DNA of 64,000 nt from Glycine soja (Eukaryota; Streptophyta; Magnoliopsida; Fabales; Fabaceae), in assembly GCF_004193775.1 (NCBI RefSeq), contig NC_041019.1, forward strand, positions 51,063,928-51,127,927, given 5' to 3'. The position numbers and the translations under genes are program-made. Shown here one piece after another: positions 1-11,800 of the stretch. Positions within the stretch are counted from its first letter, which is position 1; every line of letters starts with the position of its first letter. A model generated the notes under the pieces. It was not told the DNA's origin and did not search any database. It was given only the letters and a program-made list of their open reading frames with translations.

Positions 1-330
1 ACAAACTTTGGGGAATATATTATAATTAGCTAATATATTACTCTTTTAACTTGCATACGGACATGCCATAAAGAAAAACATCTGCATTAGATAACTTAGA
101 AGTTAGTAAATATAGATCATTTATTAGAAATTAAAATAAGACAATAATATTTTCCTGTTGAATTCAGGCTCCCCCCTTCGTTCTCTTTCGGCCAACACTC
201 TACCGATCCTCTCTTCAGTCTTCATTTCTCTTTTTTTCTCTTCATATCTTCCTTTCTCTTTCTCTGTGTAGCTTCTTTCGTTCTCTTTTTCACTCTCTCC
301 CTCTGCCTTTGAATTTCTGTATTTTGCAAC
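1..330 (+). promoter_or_regulatory. 5' flank and probable leader of the first gene
   Basis: AT-rich sequence up to about 165 is followed by a strongly pyrimidine-rich tract (about 165-310, runs of CT and TTTCTC). Such tracts are common in plant 5' leaders. No TATA box or transcription start can be fixed by eye. The region ends at the ATG chosen for the downstream gene at 331. Confidence 0.4.
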
Positions 331-2570
331 ATGGCCAGCGACGAAGCATGGAGAACCTCTGAAGAGCAGAACGAGTCAAACATAATCGGCACTAGCGTAA
401 ACAAATCTAATTTTCCCGTTTATAGTTTACGCTTGCTTTGCTTTTGATATTACTATCCTCTGAATCATGATTCACACTAACACATACAATATTTTTTAAT
501 ACTTGCAGATATCGCCCAACAACGTGGAATCTGGGGTAAGTAATGAAAACTCATGAGTCGCCATCCTATTTGCTTCTTGATTTTGATATGTTCCATGATG
601 TTTTTAATTGATAGACTGTTAGTTTTTTCTATATGGTCTATTAATTGTCTATAGCTGTGTGCACTCGTGTGAATTTAATTAGAAAGATAGTAAATAATGT
701 GGAGCAATACTTTACTCCAAAACCATGTCCCTCTGCAATCATGTAGCACCAAACACATGTCAATGTTACTTTGACTTGCTTCCGTGTTTTTGTATCTGAG
801 TAGTAATTAATATTTTTTGAGGTTTGCAAAAACAGATAACTGATGATACAGAGGTAGTAGGGCAACAACAACCTGATCGTCCAATGCGTGATAATTACTT
901 GCGGATATTCTCTATGTTGGACGACTATAGGGTAAGTAATGTAAACTCATGAGTCGTGATCCGATCTGCTTCTTGATTTTGATATGTTCCATGATGTTTT
1001 TAATTGTTAGATTGTTAGTTTTTTCTATATGGTCTATTAATTGCCTATAGTTGTGTGCACTCGTGTGAATTTAATTAGAAAGATAGTAAATAATGTGGAG
1101 CAATACTTGACTCCAAAACCATGTCCGTCTGCAACTATGTAGACACCAAACACATGTCAATTTTACTTTGACTTGCTTCTGTGTTGTTTTTGTATCTGAG
1201 TAGTAATTAATATTTTTTGAGGTTTGCAAAAACAGATAACTGATGATACAGAGGTAGTAGGGCAACAACAACCTGATCGTCCAATGCGTGATAATTACTT
1301 GCTGTTTGGACACCATAGGGTAAGTAATGTAAACTCATGAGTCGTGATCTGATCTGCTTCTTGATTTTGATATGTTCCATGATGTTTTTAATTGTTAGAT
1401 TGTTAGTTTTTTCTACATGGTCTATTAATTGCCTATAGTTGTGTGCACTCGTGTGAATTTAATTAGAAAAATAGTAAATAATGTGGAGCACTGATAGTCC
1501 AATACATGATATTGACTTGCAGAGACAGACACGGCGCCTTCCGATGGAACGCCATAGGGTAAGTAATAAAACTCATGAGCCATTACCCTCTCTGTTTTAG
1601 TATCTTAAAATCAATAACTGTTCAAAGAAACGATCGCGATAGGTGTTTATAATTCCAAGTAGCAGAAAGTTTCTATTGTCAGGGGGTGTTGATATCATTG
1701 TACACATGTATTTATAGAAACTTTCAAGCTGTTAAGGATTGATTGGGTAAATTTCTTTAGAATCACTTCTGGAAAAAGAAGAAAAATGAAATTAACTTCT
1801 TCATAACCCAAAATTAGTTTTTCATTTAGCTCCTCTGTAACATTAATATACTGCAAAGAGTTAAAAGAATGAAACTGATACGCGTTGCGGAGCTACATTT
1901 ATACCTCGTAAACTATATTCATTGGATTTCTTTCCTTTGTCAGCGATACCCACCAAATGATGTTCACGGGCGTTGGATCGTCCCACCAGGAAATCCTTCT
2001 AGCTTAATGAGCTTCAAGGAAGCTGTAGTGTCAAATGCAAGGAGAATTCCCCTTCACTCTCTACTCATTTTGCTCTTTGCTTGTGTTGCTATCATGAAAT
2101 ATCTTGCAAAAGAGTTGAGCAGTCAATTCCTTTTGGAATCAGTAAACTACCCTGCTGCAACACAAGCACCGGTGAGTCTAGGCGAGGCATTTCAAGGGTT
2201 TCTCACTGAGATTGCATATGAGACGGCAATGATGATGGTCTTTCTGCTGGCTTTTTTGGTTAGTTGTCCACGACCATTATTTGGGGTGGCTATGGTGGCA
2301 ACCTCTTTTCTCGGACTGTTCCTATATATTCCAGATCTGGTTGGCAAGGCACCAGGAATTGTTGTGACTTGCGGTTTCTTCACGATGCCTCTCATTTGCT
2401 TCACAACCATAGTGGCTTTTGTTCTTACTCTGGTTTTTGTTTTCCTTGCGGTGTTCTTTGTTTATTTTATCTATGGATGCGCACGTGGTGCCGGGATATC
2501 AACAGGGGGAGAACTTGAGGTTGCCATGCAAGATTCACCGGTGGATGTGGAAGAGGGGGAGGTGAACTGA
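331..2570 (+). CDS. Unrecognised multi-pass membrane protein, six coding exons, about 311 aa
   Basis: I do not recognise the family. Exons that join in frame with GT-AG introns are 331-396, 509-535, 836-931, 1236-1319, 1523-1558 and 1944-2570. All introns are phase 0 and every exon is a multiple of three. Residues 1-103 are polar and repetitive: exons 3 and 4 begin with the same 23 residues (ITDDTEVVGQQQPDRPMRDN, then YL and a diverged end). The last exon (residues 104-311) opens with RYPPNDVHGRWIVPPGN. Hydrophobic stretches follow at about 139-156, 197-211, 215-233, 241-258 and 259-281, then an acidic tail. It resembles no enzyme motif. The PPGN stretch only faintly recalls PGG-type ankyrin membrane proteins, and no ankyrin repeats are seen. 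The start was chosen because the ATG at 331 opens an exon that splices in phase. The exon structure is well supported, the function unknown. Confidence 0.72.
536..1558 (+). repeat. Tandem exon+intron duplication, three units
   Basis: Three consecutive units each start with a donor GTAAGTAATG at 536, 932, 1320 (and again at 1559, where similarity soon fades). They run through nearly identical intron sequence (CTCATGAG, TTGATATGTTCCATGATG, GTGTGCACTCGTGTG, AATAATGTGGAGCA). The first two end in near-identical exons, 836-931 and 1236-1319. The third unit is shortened: intron sequence at GTGGAGCA (about 1491) joins directly to what was exon sequence in the other units. Unit lengths are 396, 388 and 239 bp. 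Confidence 0.92.
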
Positions 2571-4338
2571 TAGCTTTATGTAACGATTAGTTAGCCTTCT
2601 TTTTTTCATCGGGTGCTTGATTGTTTGCATGATGTTTATAAAGGTATCGTTCATGAATTCTCTTCAGATAATTATACTAAATTTTCACATATTTATTCTC
2701 TGTTTTACTCAAACTTGTCTACTAATGAATTCCACATTCAATGCCTTCATTTTGATTTGTTTGCAAACTTGGGTTTAAGTACAGACTAAACTTTATAGGT
2801 ACTTTTAGTGTTGTTGTTCGGTTACAATTAGAGTAACAAAGGTTTGCATAAAAGATTAATATATTATGTGCTACTCTAACTCTGCCTGAAGTGTTGTTGT
2901 TGTTCGGTTACAATTAGAGTTTAACAATTTTAGGATTGAAGTAAATTTTTGTCTCGAGTGCTTAAATCTAAATGAATTTTCAAGGCCTAAAAAATTACAA
3001 TTAAAATATATTTAAACAAAAATGTATTGTAGGTGCTCTAAATATACTTTGTTTGATGTTTCTTATTTATCTATTCTCTCTTTTCTCTATTCTCAACTTG
3101 TTCTCTCTGCAATCATGTACAGTGATGGTCGCGAGCTCGATCGAGGTGGATGATGGTCTAAGGTCCAATTTTTAGAAGAATACCAAAAGTGTTTTATTTA
3201 TTCCATATAAACATTAAATTTTTATATAATTATGATTATATAAAAATTTAATTATAAAAATAAAAAATTACAAGTAATTAGTCAACCTAATGAGTGATTT
3301 TTCTACTTCTTAACTAAAATCTACCCATTATTTGAAAATTTCAACATGTGATGGTGCAATTTATGCACAATGCTCCTTGAATGTAAAGAGGAAAGTATCA
3401 TCGTTACATATTATTTTCTATCATTTCTTTTAAGACAAACCTCTGTCTCTCTTTGCGTTAAGGACATTTCTTTCTCTCGTTCTATTTGATCTCTTCATTT
3501 TTTATCTCTCTGTAAATCCCCTGTCTCCTTGTTTTGATTATTATCAAAAATATTTTTTTAAAAAAATTTTTCATTATGAACAAATTTTTCCATTTTAATT
3601 AATGGGTCATGAGCACTCTATGTAAAAAAATCAACACCACATTTTAACCCAAAATTTTAACATATTTATATATATTTTTTCATTTATATAATACTCAATT
3701 TTTTCATTTTATTAAATATAACATTTCACCTCACACACACACTTATATTCTACCAATCTATCCCTCAAAATAATCACACACACTTATATTCTACCAATCT
3801 ATTCCTCAAAATAATTTTTACCGTGTTTTGTATTATTTCTTGATCGATGTCGTAGTTTACTTGAAGAAAATATTTTTGCTACAATCTTATTATGCTTAAA
3901 TACATCTTATAATGGTAATTTGGTAATTATCAGTTTTTTTTTAATTACACTCAAGTATTGTTACGGTTTAACCTCTATATCATTGGTTTAACGATTTATT
4001 ATGCACACAATTACATATTTACTGCCCAGGTACGGCTCGGTTATATGTTAGAAAAAGGAAACTAAGTAGAGGATGGGGAGTGAAGACTCAGATGGGAAGT
4101 GAGGGAACTAAGGAAGAATATACTAATATGCCAGAAACTGAGAGTGAATTTGTAACTTCTATCTATGAAAGTTTTGTTTGAAGATTCATCCTTTCATGAG
4201 AAAATTACAAATTACAAATCACAAATTATAAACTTTTAAATAAAAATCCAAACTTATAAAATAAATTATAAATTTATTCAGGTAATATGGCACTCTTTTT
4301 TCTTTCTTTTTTTTAAGCAAATCTCTCATTTTTGAACT
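2571..4338. other. Intergenic spacer with small direct repeats
   Basis: AT-rich spacer between the first gene and LETM1 with no supported gene. A 25-30 bp motif (TTGTTCGGTTACAATTAGAG) occurs twice, near 2812 and 2896. A 41-bp tandem duplication covers about 3734-3815 (ACACACTTATATTCTACCAA, repeated at an offset of 41). The 3' UTR and polyadenylation site of the upstream gene must lie in the first few hundred bases but cannot be placed. Confidence 0.5.
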
Positions 4339-4347
4339 AAATATATT

Positions 4348-4846
4348 GGGTGTTGCAAGGTGCACCCAGCATTATTGTTGGTGCACCCAGCACTTAATGA
4401 TAAAAGTCAAAAATACCCTTGCGTAAAAGACTTATGAATCAAGTTAATCCGTATGTTTAAAATATCAACATATGGATCAATTTGATCCATAAAAGGCTTA
4501 TAAATCAACTTGATCCGTAAGTCTTTTACGGATCAACTTGATCCATATGTTTAAAATATCACCATACGGATTAATTTGATCTGTAAAAGACTTAAGAATC
4601 AACTTGATCCGTAAGAATTTTACAGATCAAGTTAATCCATATGTTTAAAATATCAACATACGGATCAAGTTGATCCGTAAAAAGTTTACGGATCAAGTAA
4701 AATATCAACATACGGATCAACTTGATCCGTAAGTCTTTTATGAACTATCCTCTCACGCACACCCAACACAAATGAAGGGCAGTTTTGATATTTTGAAAAA
4801 ATGTTGGGTGCACCAGCAATAATACTGGGTGCACCTAGCAACACCC
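4348..4846. mobile_element. 499-bp Mutator-type MITE with 9-bp target duplication
   Basis: The element begins GGGTGTTGC and ends GCAACACCC. The inverted ends extend about 45 bp with a few mismatches (left: ...GGTGCACCCAGCATTATTG; right, reversed: GGTGCACCCAGTATTATTG). It is flanked by an exact 9-bp direct repeat AAATATATT at 4339-4347 and 4847-4855, the target-site size typical of Mutator-like elements. The interior holds no coding sequence. It is built of repeated near-palindromes of the type ACGGATCAACTTGATCCGT, separated by AAAATATCA(A/C)CATA spacers. Confidence 0.85.
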
Positions 4847-4855
4847 AAATATATT

Positions 4856-5811
4856 CTAACTCGCTTGCTAAATTTATTAAGTACTCTCTCCACTTGAACA
4901 TGTACAGTTATTGATGAAGAATATTTTTACATAATCGAACATTGATTAGAGAAGGAGTAAGGATAATGTTAAAACATACTAGTATAAGTAGTAAAGTAAT
5001 TTTGAACACGTCGGCGCAATACACACACATGCACTGTGGTAAAAGTAAAAAAATGTTTCATCAATGGAAAAATTGGAAGCGCTCAGAGTGTTGTTCTTGT
5101 TCCCTTATTCACTCATAACAATCATTTCATTCCACGATTGAGCTATTATCGAAGACGCGCCTTTCCTCCTCTCTCCGGTTTTCAATTCTCGATTTGCCTC
5201 TGGCGGCGGTGCTGTGAAGTGAACTAAGTAACACCGTGAAAACGGCTCTCTTTCCGTGCGTTGTTTTCATGAGCGACGGTGCGTTTCGTATTTAATTAGC
5301 TCAACTCGATTCGGTTGGAATTTCCGCGAAAATCCAAGAAAATCAATAGTTTTACTGATTGATTTCAGTGGATGCTGCGTTTGCTAGTGTTCTGATCGGT
5401 TAAATTAAAATAATGTTTTGAACTCGAGAAACATGATATACATATATATACCATTTTCTATGTGTTTTTATTAGTAGTTCAATTCTATTGTGTTTTCATT
5501 GTATGAAAATAAATGCCAGGATAAGTGATTTTTTTTTTACAGAATAGCGTTGCAGTTAGCTTTAATTCTATGGTTCTATTATTATATGAAAAGTGCATGT
5601 TTGGATTAGCTTATTTTTAGGATATAACCGTTTCTCTTTGTTTGTTGTTGTTGTAAACTTCCTAAGATAGTTTTAAAAAATAATTAAAAGTAAAATCTAT
5701 TATCAATCCCGTGCTTGTGTTACTATTGACTAATTGCAGAATGTGCTGCAAAAGATAATTGGAGTTTCACTTGCACTTTACAGGTGATAAATTTCTGCAT
5801 TCTTTGTATCC
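4856..5811 (+). promoter_or_regulatory. LETM1 upstream region with probable non-coding first exon
   Basis: A less AT-rich island at about 5085-5340 (CGCGCC, CTCTCCGG, GGCGGCGG) interrupts the AT-rich spacer. It is a good candidate for the LETM1 5' leader. It contains a possible donor (CGACG|GTGCGT near 5280) and an acceptor-like TTTACAG lies at about 5783, suggesting a 5' UTR intron. No TATA box is certain. Confidence 0.4.
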
Positions 5812-5841
5812 ATGGCATTGAAAGTTGAAACATTGAATTAG
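5812..5841 (+). other. Possible upstream ORF in the LETM1 leader (9 codons)
   Basis: ATG at 5812 opens a nine-codon frame (MALKVETLN) closing at TAG 5839-5841, 50 nt before the LETM1 start at 5892. If the leader includes this stretch, scanning ribosomes meet this ATG first. Its context (TCCATGG) is good, with G at +4. Whether the mRNA includes it depends on the unproven 5' UTR splice. Confidence 0.35.
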
Positions 5842-5891
5842 TAAGGGTTTTGTTTGGGGAGAACTGGCATCAGAAGCTAGAATCTGTTGTT

Positions 5892-8800
5892 ATGGCTTCA
5901 AGAGTGATTTTGCAAAAGAGAAGGAGCCTCTTCTTCAACCCCCTATGTAGTCAACCTACTTGCATTATTTTTGGATTCTCAAGTGTTGGGCATGCTCAGC
6001 CATTAGAATCTCGTGAATTAGAAGGTTTGAGCCGGTTTCCCTTATGCCCATCTGCAACTACGGAAAATGGACAGGAAAAAAAATTATTTACTGTCAACAA
6101 AGATGATCTAGCAGCTTATCCTGCTTTGAGATTTATCTCGCCTAGTTCCTTTAGAGTATCAAGTTTTGGATTTAGATCTGACAAGATAGAGTTGGTTTAT
6201 CTTTCAAGATTGGGGTGGTTATCCCAATGTACCCGTAATATTTCCATGGCTTCAGCTGATCAATCTGGATTGGCTAGCAATAATAAGGGAAGTGAACAAT
6301 CAGCTACTAAACAGAAAAAGGAAGCTTCACCAGAGGAATGCGATGAAGCTGTTGAAGGCTTGAGCAGCATAAAAGCAAAAGCTAAGGCTAAACAAATGCA
6401 AGAACCACAGAAGAGTGCGGATTCTATTATAAAGAAATTATGGGCTAAGATTTTAGGAATTGGTCCAGCATTCAGAACTATAATGTCAATGAGCAGGTTT
6501 AAAATTTACTACCTCTTGTTTTTGTGTGCTATATAAATGTTTGTGTGAGACTTGTCTGATTTTTCATTGACTAGGGATGACTGGGCAAAGAAGTTTCGTC
6601 ATTGGTGGGATGAATTTAAATCTACCCTGCAACACTACTGGTTTGGTACAAAACTACTTTGGGCTGATATTAGGATAAGCTCCAGATTATTGTTGAAACT
6701 TGCCAGTGGAAAGAGTCTTTCTAGAAGGGAGAGGCAGCAACTCACAAGGACAACAGCTGATATTTTCAGGCTAGTTCCATTTGCTGTATTTATCATAGTT
6801 CCATTCATGGAGTTATTGTTGCCAGTATTCCTTAAATTATTTCCCAACATGCTGCCTTCCACTTTCCAGGACAAGATGAAAGAACAGGTGATTTTATTGT
6901 ACTCATCAAACAATACATGCTTGACTACTGGTGTGCTTTATTATCACTCAATTTTGGGAAGGCTTAACTTGTAGGAGGCATTGAAAAGAAGGTTAAATGC
7001 AAGAATAGAATATGCCAAGTTTCTTCAAGATACTGTAAAAGAAATGGCAAAGGAGATTCAGAACTCACAAAGTGGAGAAATGAAGAAGACAGCAGAAGAT
7101 CTTGATGAATTTATGAACAAGGTCAGCTGTACTTTTCAAGATATAGTTATTTTATGTTTTAGACACCCCCTTATATGTGCAATACTTGTATCATTATTTT
7201 GTATTTATTATGTTATTAAAATAGGTCAGAACAGGTGCTCGAGTTTCTAATGATGAAATCTTAGGATTTGCCAAATTATTTAATGATGAGCTCACCCTGG
7301 ATAACATTAGCAGGTTGGTGCTTCTACCATTGCTTATGTTCAACAAGTTGTGCTCTCCAGTTATTAATCTTATATTTTGGGGTTCCGCTATTGTATTAAC
7401 ATGCCTATTTGGTTATGAAAATGGAGAACAGGCCTCGCTTGGTAAATATGTGTAAATATATGGGCATCAGCCCATATGGAACTGATGCATATTTGCGTTA
7501 CATGCTCCGCAAAAGATTACAGGAGTAAGATTCATTTATTCATTTTCCCTTTGTGTTAACTCTGGTTCTTCTCTGGTAATTTTCATTTTATGCTTTATGG
7601 TGAAAATTTTCTTTGTATGGTGGTTTAGATAAGGATTTTTGCAATTTCTTAGATTTCTTAAATATTTGTTTCACCAATGTCTGGATGTCTGCCTCCTCAT
7701 TCACTTCTTGGTTAGTCATAGTGCATGTGTCAATTGAAGAATACATGAGGTTCTTACCTTATCTTATTTTGAGAGGGGGCTGAAAGTAGAACATTATTTC
7801 ATGATGTTGTACTGTTCTGTCATCATTGAATAGAATTTGGTTAGAGCTGAATCGACAGCTCTGATGGAAGTTCAAATGTTACTGTTGTGGGAGAAAGTTA
7901 TCTTCTTTGCATGGCTTGTTATGCTAATGTTAAGGGAATCACTCTTGTCGGCATTCAAAGAACTTAGATGGTTATGGTCCTTTAGTGTCTTTGACTTTTT
8001 TAGAGTATGCATTAGTATATGTTTGGTTTAGAGTTTGATAGAATTGATTTTGTGTGAACTAGTCTTCTGTGCACGACACTCTTAGCCTAATATTAGTACT
8101 TGTTTGGTTTAGAGTTTGATAAGATTGACTTTGAATTGTTGAATGTGATTGAGAATTTGAGATATGTATCTAAGTAAATCTGAACCACATATTTACATTG
8201 GAACATGTGTGTTTTCATTGAAAAGTGCGAGAATTGATTTTCTAATTTTAAAACAGACAATGCCTTAATATATAAATATAATTGATGTGAGCCAAACAAT
8301 TTATGTTAGTGCATCCCCTTTATGGTCTCTCTCTTTTACATGTTCAATTCTGATTTCGCAGAAACTCTAAATTCCTAGCTTCAAAAATTGTTTCACTAAT
8401 ATTCCTAATTCCTTGGTATACATTACCTTTCTTCTTATAAGGTTCCTCTTGGTCTTTCCTTCTTGTTGATGCATGCCTGGCTCTGGGTGTGACACTTGAC
8501 ATCCGGTGTCTCCTAGTAAGTTGTGGATAGGTATTGGGTGGTTTGGTGTGAGACAGCTAGATAAGGAGGTGATAGGCTAGTTGGGGGACACAGGTCAGTT
8601 CAGGTTCAGACCTGCTCATCCAAGATGGAAAGAGGCACAATCCCCCTCCACAGCACTCAACAATTTACCGATTACTAAGAAGAAAGGGATGGGTCAATTT
8701 TGTGTAGAATAGTTTTTTTTGGGGGGGGAAACGACATCTGAGTCTATATTTCCAACCTAAGTTTAGAATGTATCTCTTGATACCAAAGAGAACATCAAGA

Positions 8801-11800
8801 GAAAGGGAAAGATGGAAAGGAGAAGAAATTGTGAAGGGGGTACATTAGCCTCATATCCGTTAGGGTCTTTGTATATGTATTTATGCTAATGAATTTGTGA
8901 AGGGGATACAACTACTAAGAGCTCTACCATACAAAGTTCAATGCATGCTAACATTATAATACTTTCCAACAAAATACAAAAAAGAAAAAGAAAAGGCCCC
9001 TCCCTCCTAGGAATGAAGAAAATAAAGGGGACCAAAAGGAAATTCTGCTTAGCACTGTACACCAGACATGAAAATTTATGTGTTTTCAAAACTACGGTGT
9101 TTCTTTTACTAAATTTACCATATTCAGTTAATAACCTTATTAATGTTTTGAGGGTGAATAGATGTAAATTGTTTGCCTTTGGCAGGATCAAGAATGATGA
9201 TAAACTGGTTCAAGTTGAGGGTGTCGAATCTCTTTCAGAAGCAGAGCTTCGTCAAGCTTGTAGAGATCGAGGATTGCTTGGATTACTTTCAGTGGAAGAA
9301 ATGCGGCAGCAGGTTAATCATAAATGTTTCAGTGGAATTTGTGGCATTGAACTCTCTAACTCTGAATTTATGGCGTTGGCAATTTTTATGAACAAGAAAC
9401 TGGTCTTCCTAGTTTCAGAAGTCAGAACCATTATCTTTCCATAGCTGCTATTTTTAGAACCTTTATCTTTTAACAATTGCTGCTTTAAGGACAACAATAA
9501 CAACTGAGCCTTTTCCCCCTACCCACTAGGTGAGGTCAGCTACGTGGATCAATGACACCATAACGTTCTATTATGAAGCATGTCTATAAACAAATCATTG
9601 ACCATTAAATCCTTCTTAATGGGTTGCCAACAGTTTTTCTCAATTTCTCTCTAGCAATAGGGTTCTCCTCCATCTGATCTAGTCTCCATACATGTCAAAT
9701 ATACTCAAACAAATCTCAAGACTCTTGAATGGTATTGTGTTGGATTCATAAAAAAATAATGTCCTAAAAACAATGGGTTGTTGGTATAGCTCTAAAATGC
9801 AAAAGGAATGGAAAAAGCCATCATCAATGTTGATTGGGGGAAAAAAACTGTATTAGGGTAGTTCATAAGATCTAATATCTCCAACAAAGTGGTCTAAGTT
9901 AACATTTACATAATATAGTTGGAATTTGGAAGACATTTCTTAATGCTGAATAAAAACAGCCTTCATATGGTTGTATGGTTGAAACAAATCTCATTTCTGG
10001 GAGATGTAAATTATTATATTTCTTTGCAGCTTAGGGACTGGCTGGATTTGTCTCTCAACCATTCTGTGCCATCTTCCCTCTTAATTCTTTCTAGGTATCT
10101 TAGTATTTTCTCTGTTGAATTTTTTAAGGATTTTCTGGAAAAGTGTGATCATCTCATTCTCTCTGTAGAGCATTTTCTGTTTCAGGAAAGGTCAGACCAG
10201 AGGAAGCTGTTCAAGCTACACTCTCTTCTCTGCCAGATGAGGTTGTAGATACTGTGGGGGTGACAACTTTGCCATCTGAAGATTCTGTTTCAGAAAGGAA
10301 GAGGAAGTTGGAATATCTTGAAATGCAAGAGGAGCTGATCAAGGTTGGTTTTTTTGCATTATGTATTTTGTTATTAGGGATATATATCTTCCAGGAGGGA
10401 GCCATGTGGCTGTTGAGTTTTCTCTCATAAGTAGCCTTGTTAAAAGCTATGCCTCATTTATACCTATCATTGTATCTAAAAGCTTTGCTTCATTTCACTG
10501 TAATTTTGTGAATAATTAGTGGGGGGAGGAACATAAATTGTATCAATAAATAACTCATTTATGCTACCCGCATATATGGTGAAGTCTACTAGTAAGAAAG
10601 AGATAAAGGAGGAGAGGGATAAGATAAATTTATTGTGAAAATCTGCACAAGTTATCTATAAAAAAAATGTATTTTTATGTTTTCAGTGTTTCCATTTTCA
10701 TTGCATTTTTTGGAGCACATCGTAATCAAGTATATAAGACAAATTCAATGACTGTCATCCAATTAACTTTATAATACTGTTTTTCTTGTTGAAGTTGCTG
10801 AGCTATCAGTATACTTGTTGCTTTAATTTGAGATTGATGGGTGCAAAATATTTAATAGGAGGAGGAAAAGAAAGAGGAGGCAGAGCAGGCCAAAATGGTA
10901 GAATCTGTTGGTAGTGAAGGGGATTTGGGTATTATGAAAGAGAGGGCTTCAACAACCAACCAAACACAAGGAGAGGTAAAAACAAAGACATTGGATAAAC
11001 AGGAGCACCTCTGGGAGCTCAGCCGTGCATTAGCCGTTTTAGCATCAGCATCTGTAAGTGAAAGTAAATTTTACATTTGCCAGACTAAGTTTTTATGCAC
11101 TGATGAATGCTTGGACTCATTCATTTGTCTGATACTTTTTCAGTCAGTGAGCAGGGAACGTGAAGAGTTTTTGAGGCTTGTTAGAAAGGAGGTATATAGA
11201 TTCTATTGCATATGAATACTTTATGGCCCTTCAAAGAAAAGTCAAATTGCAATATCTTTTAAATGTAATTTAGTATGTTTCTGCATTCACATTATTTAAC
11301 ATTGATTTGTTAAAAATTGATTTGCTGGATAAAATAAATGCATTTTGTTAGAAGCTTAGAATTTAACTTTTGTCACCATTTGTTCCCAATAAAAAAATCA
11401 GTAATTGAGTTTCAGTTCTTGATCTTGACATTATCATCATTGTTGTTGTTGTTTGATAAAAAAGATTCAAAATGTTTTCTCTATAGCTTTGTACCGAGAG
11501 AGAGACTTGACTGGATAGGTTAGTCTCTAATATGACTGATTCACCTTCTTGTATCTGTGTTGTACACATAAGGTAGGGATATGGGCACATAAGAGGATAA
11601 GCCCAGCCCATTGCATGTTAACTGTCATTTTCTTGGGGCTTTGAGAAAATATTTCCTTTTTCCTCTAATACTTATAAAAAAGTCACTTCGTTTCTTATTT
11701 GCAAAGATTTGAAGAGGAAATTGTGAAAACAACATTTTGGTGAAAAAGGAAATTGAAACAGAAAATGTTTTCTTAAACCAACAAGCTATTCAGCATGTCC

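Noticed and set aside
4348..4846. CRISPR-like array of palindromic repeats
   Set aside because: Repeats are uneven, spacers are themselves repeated, the genome is eukaryotic, and the unit is bounded by MITE ends.
5850..5891. Upstream in-frame extension of LETM1 (from TTG 5850)
   Set aside because: Begins with a non-ATG codon; the presequence-like MASRVILQKRR starts at ATG 5892.
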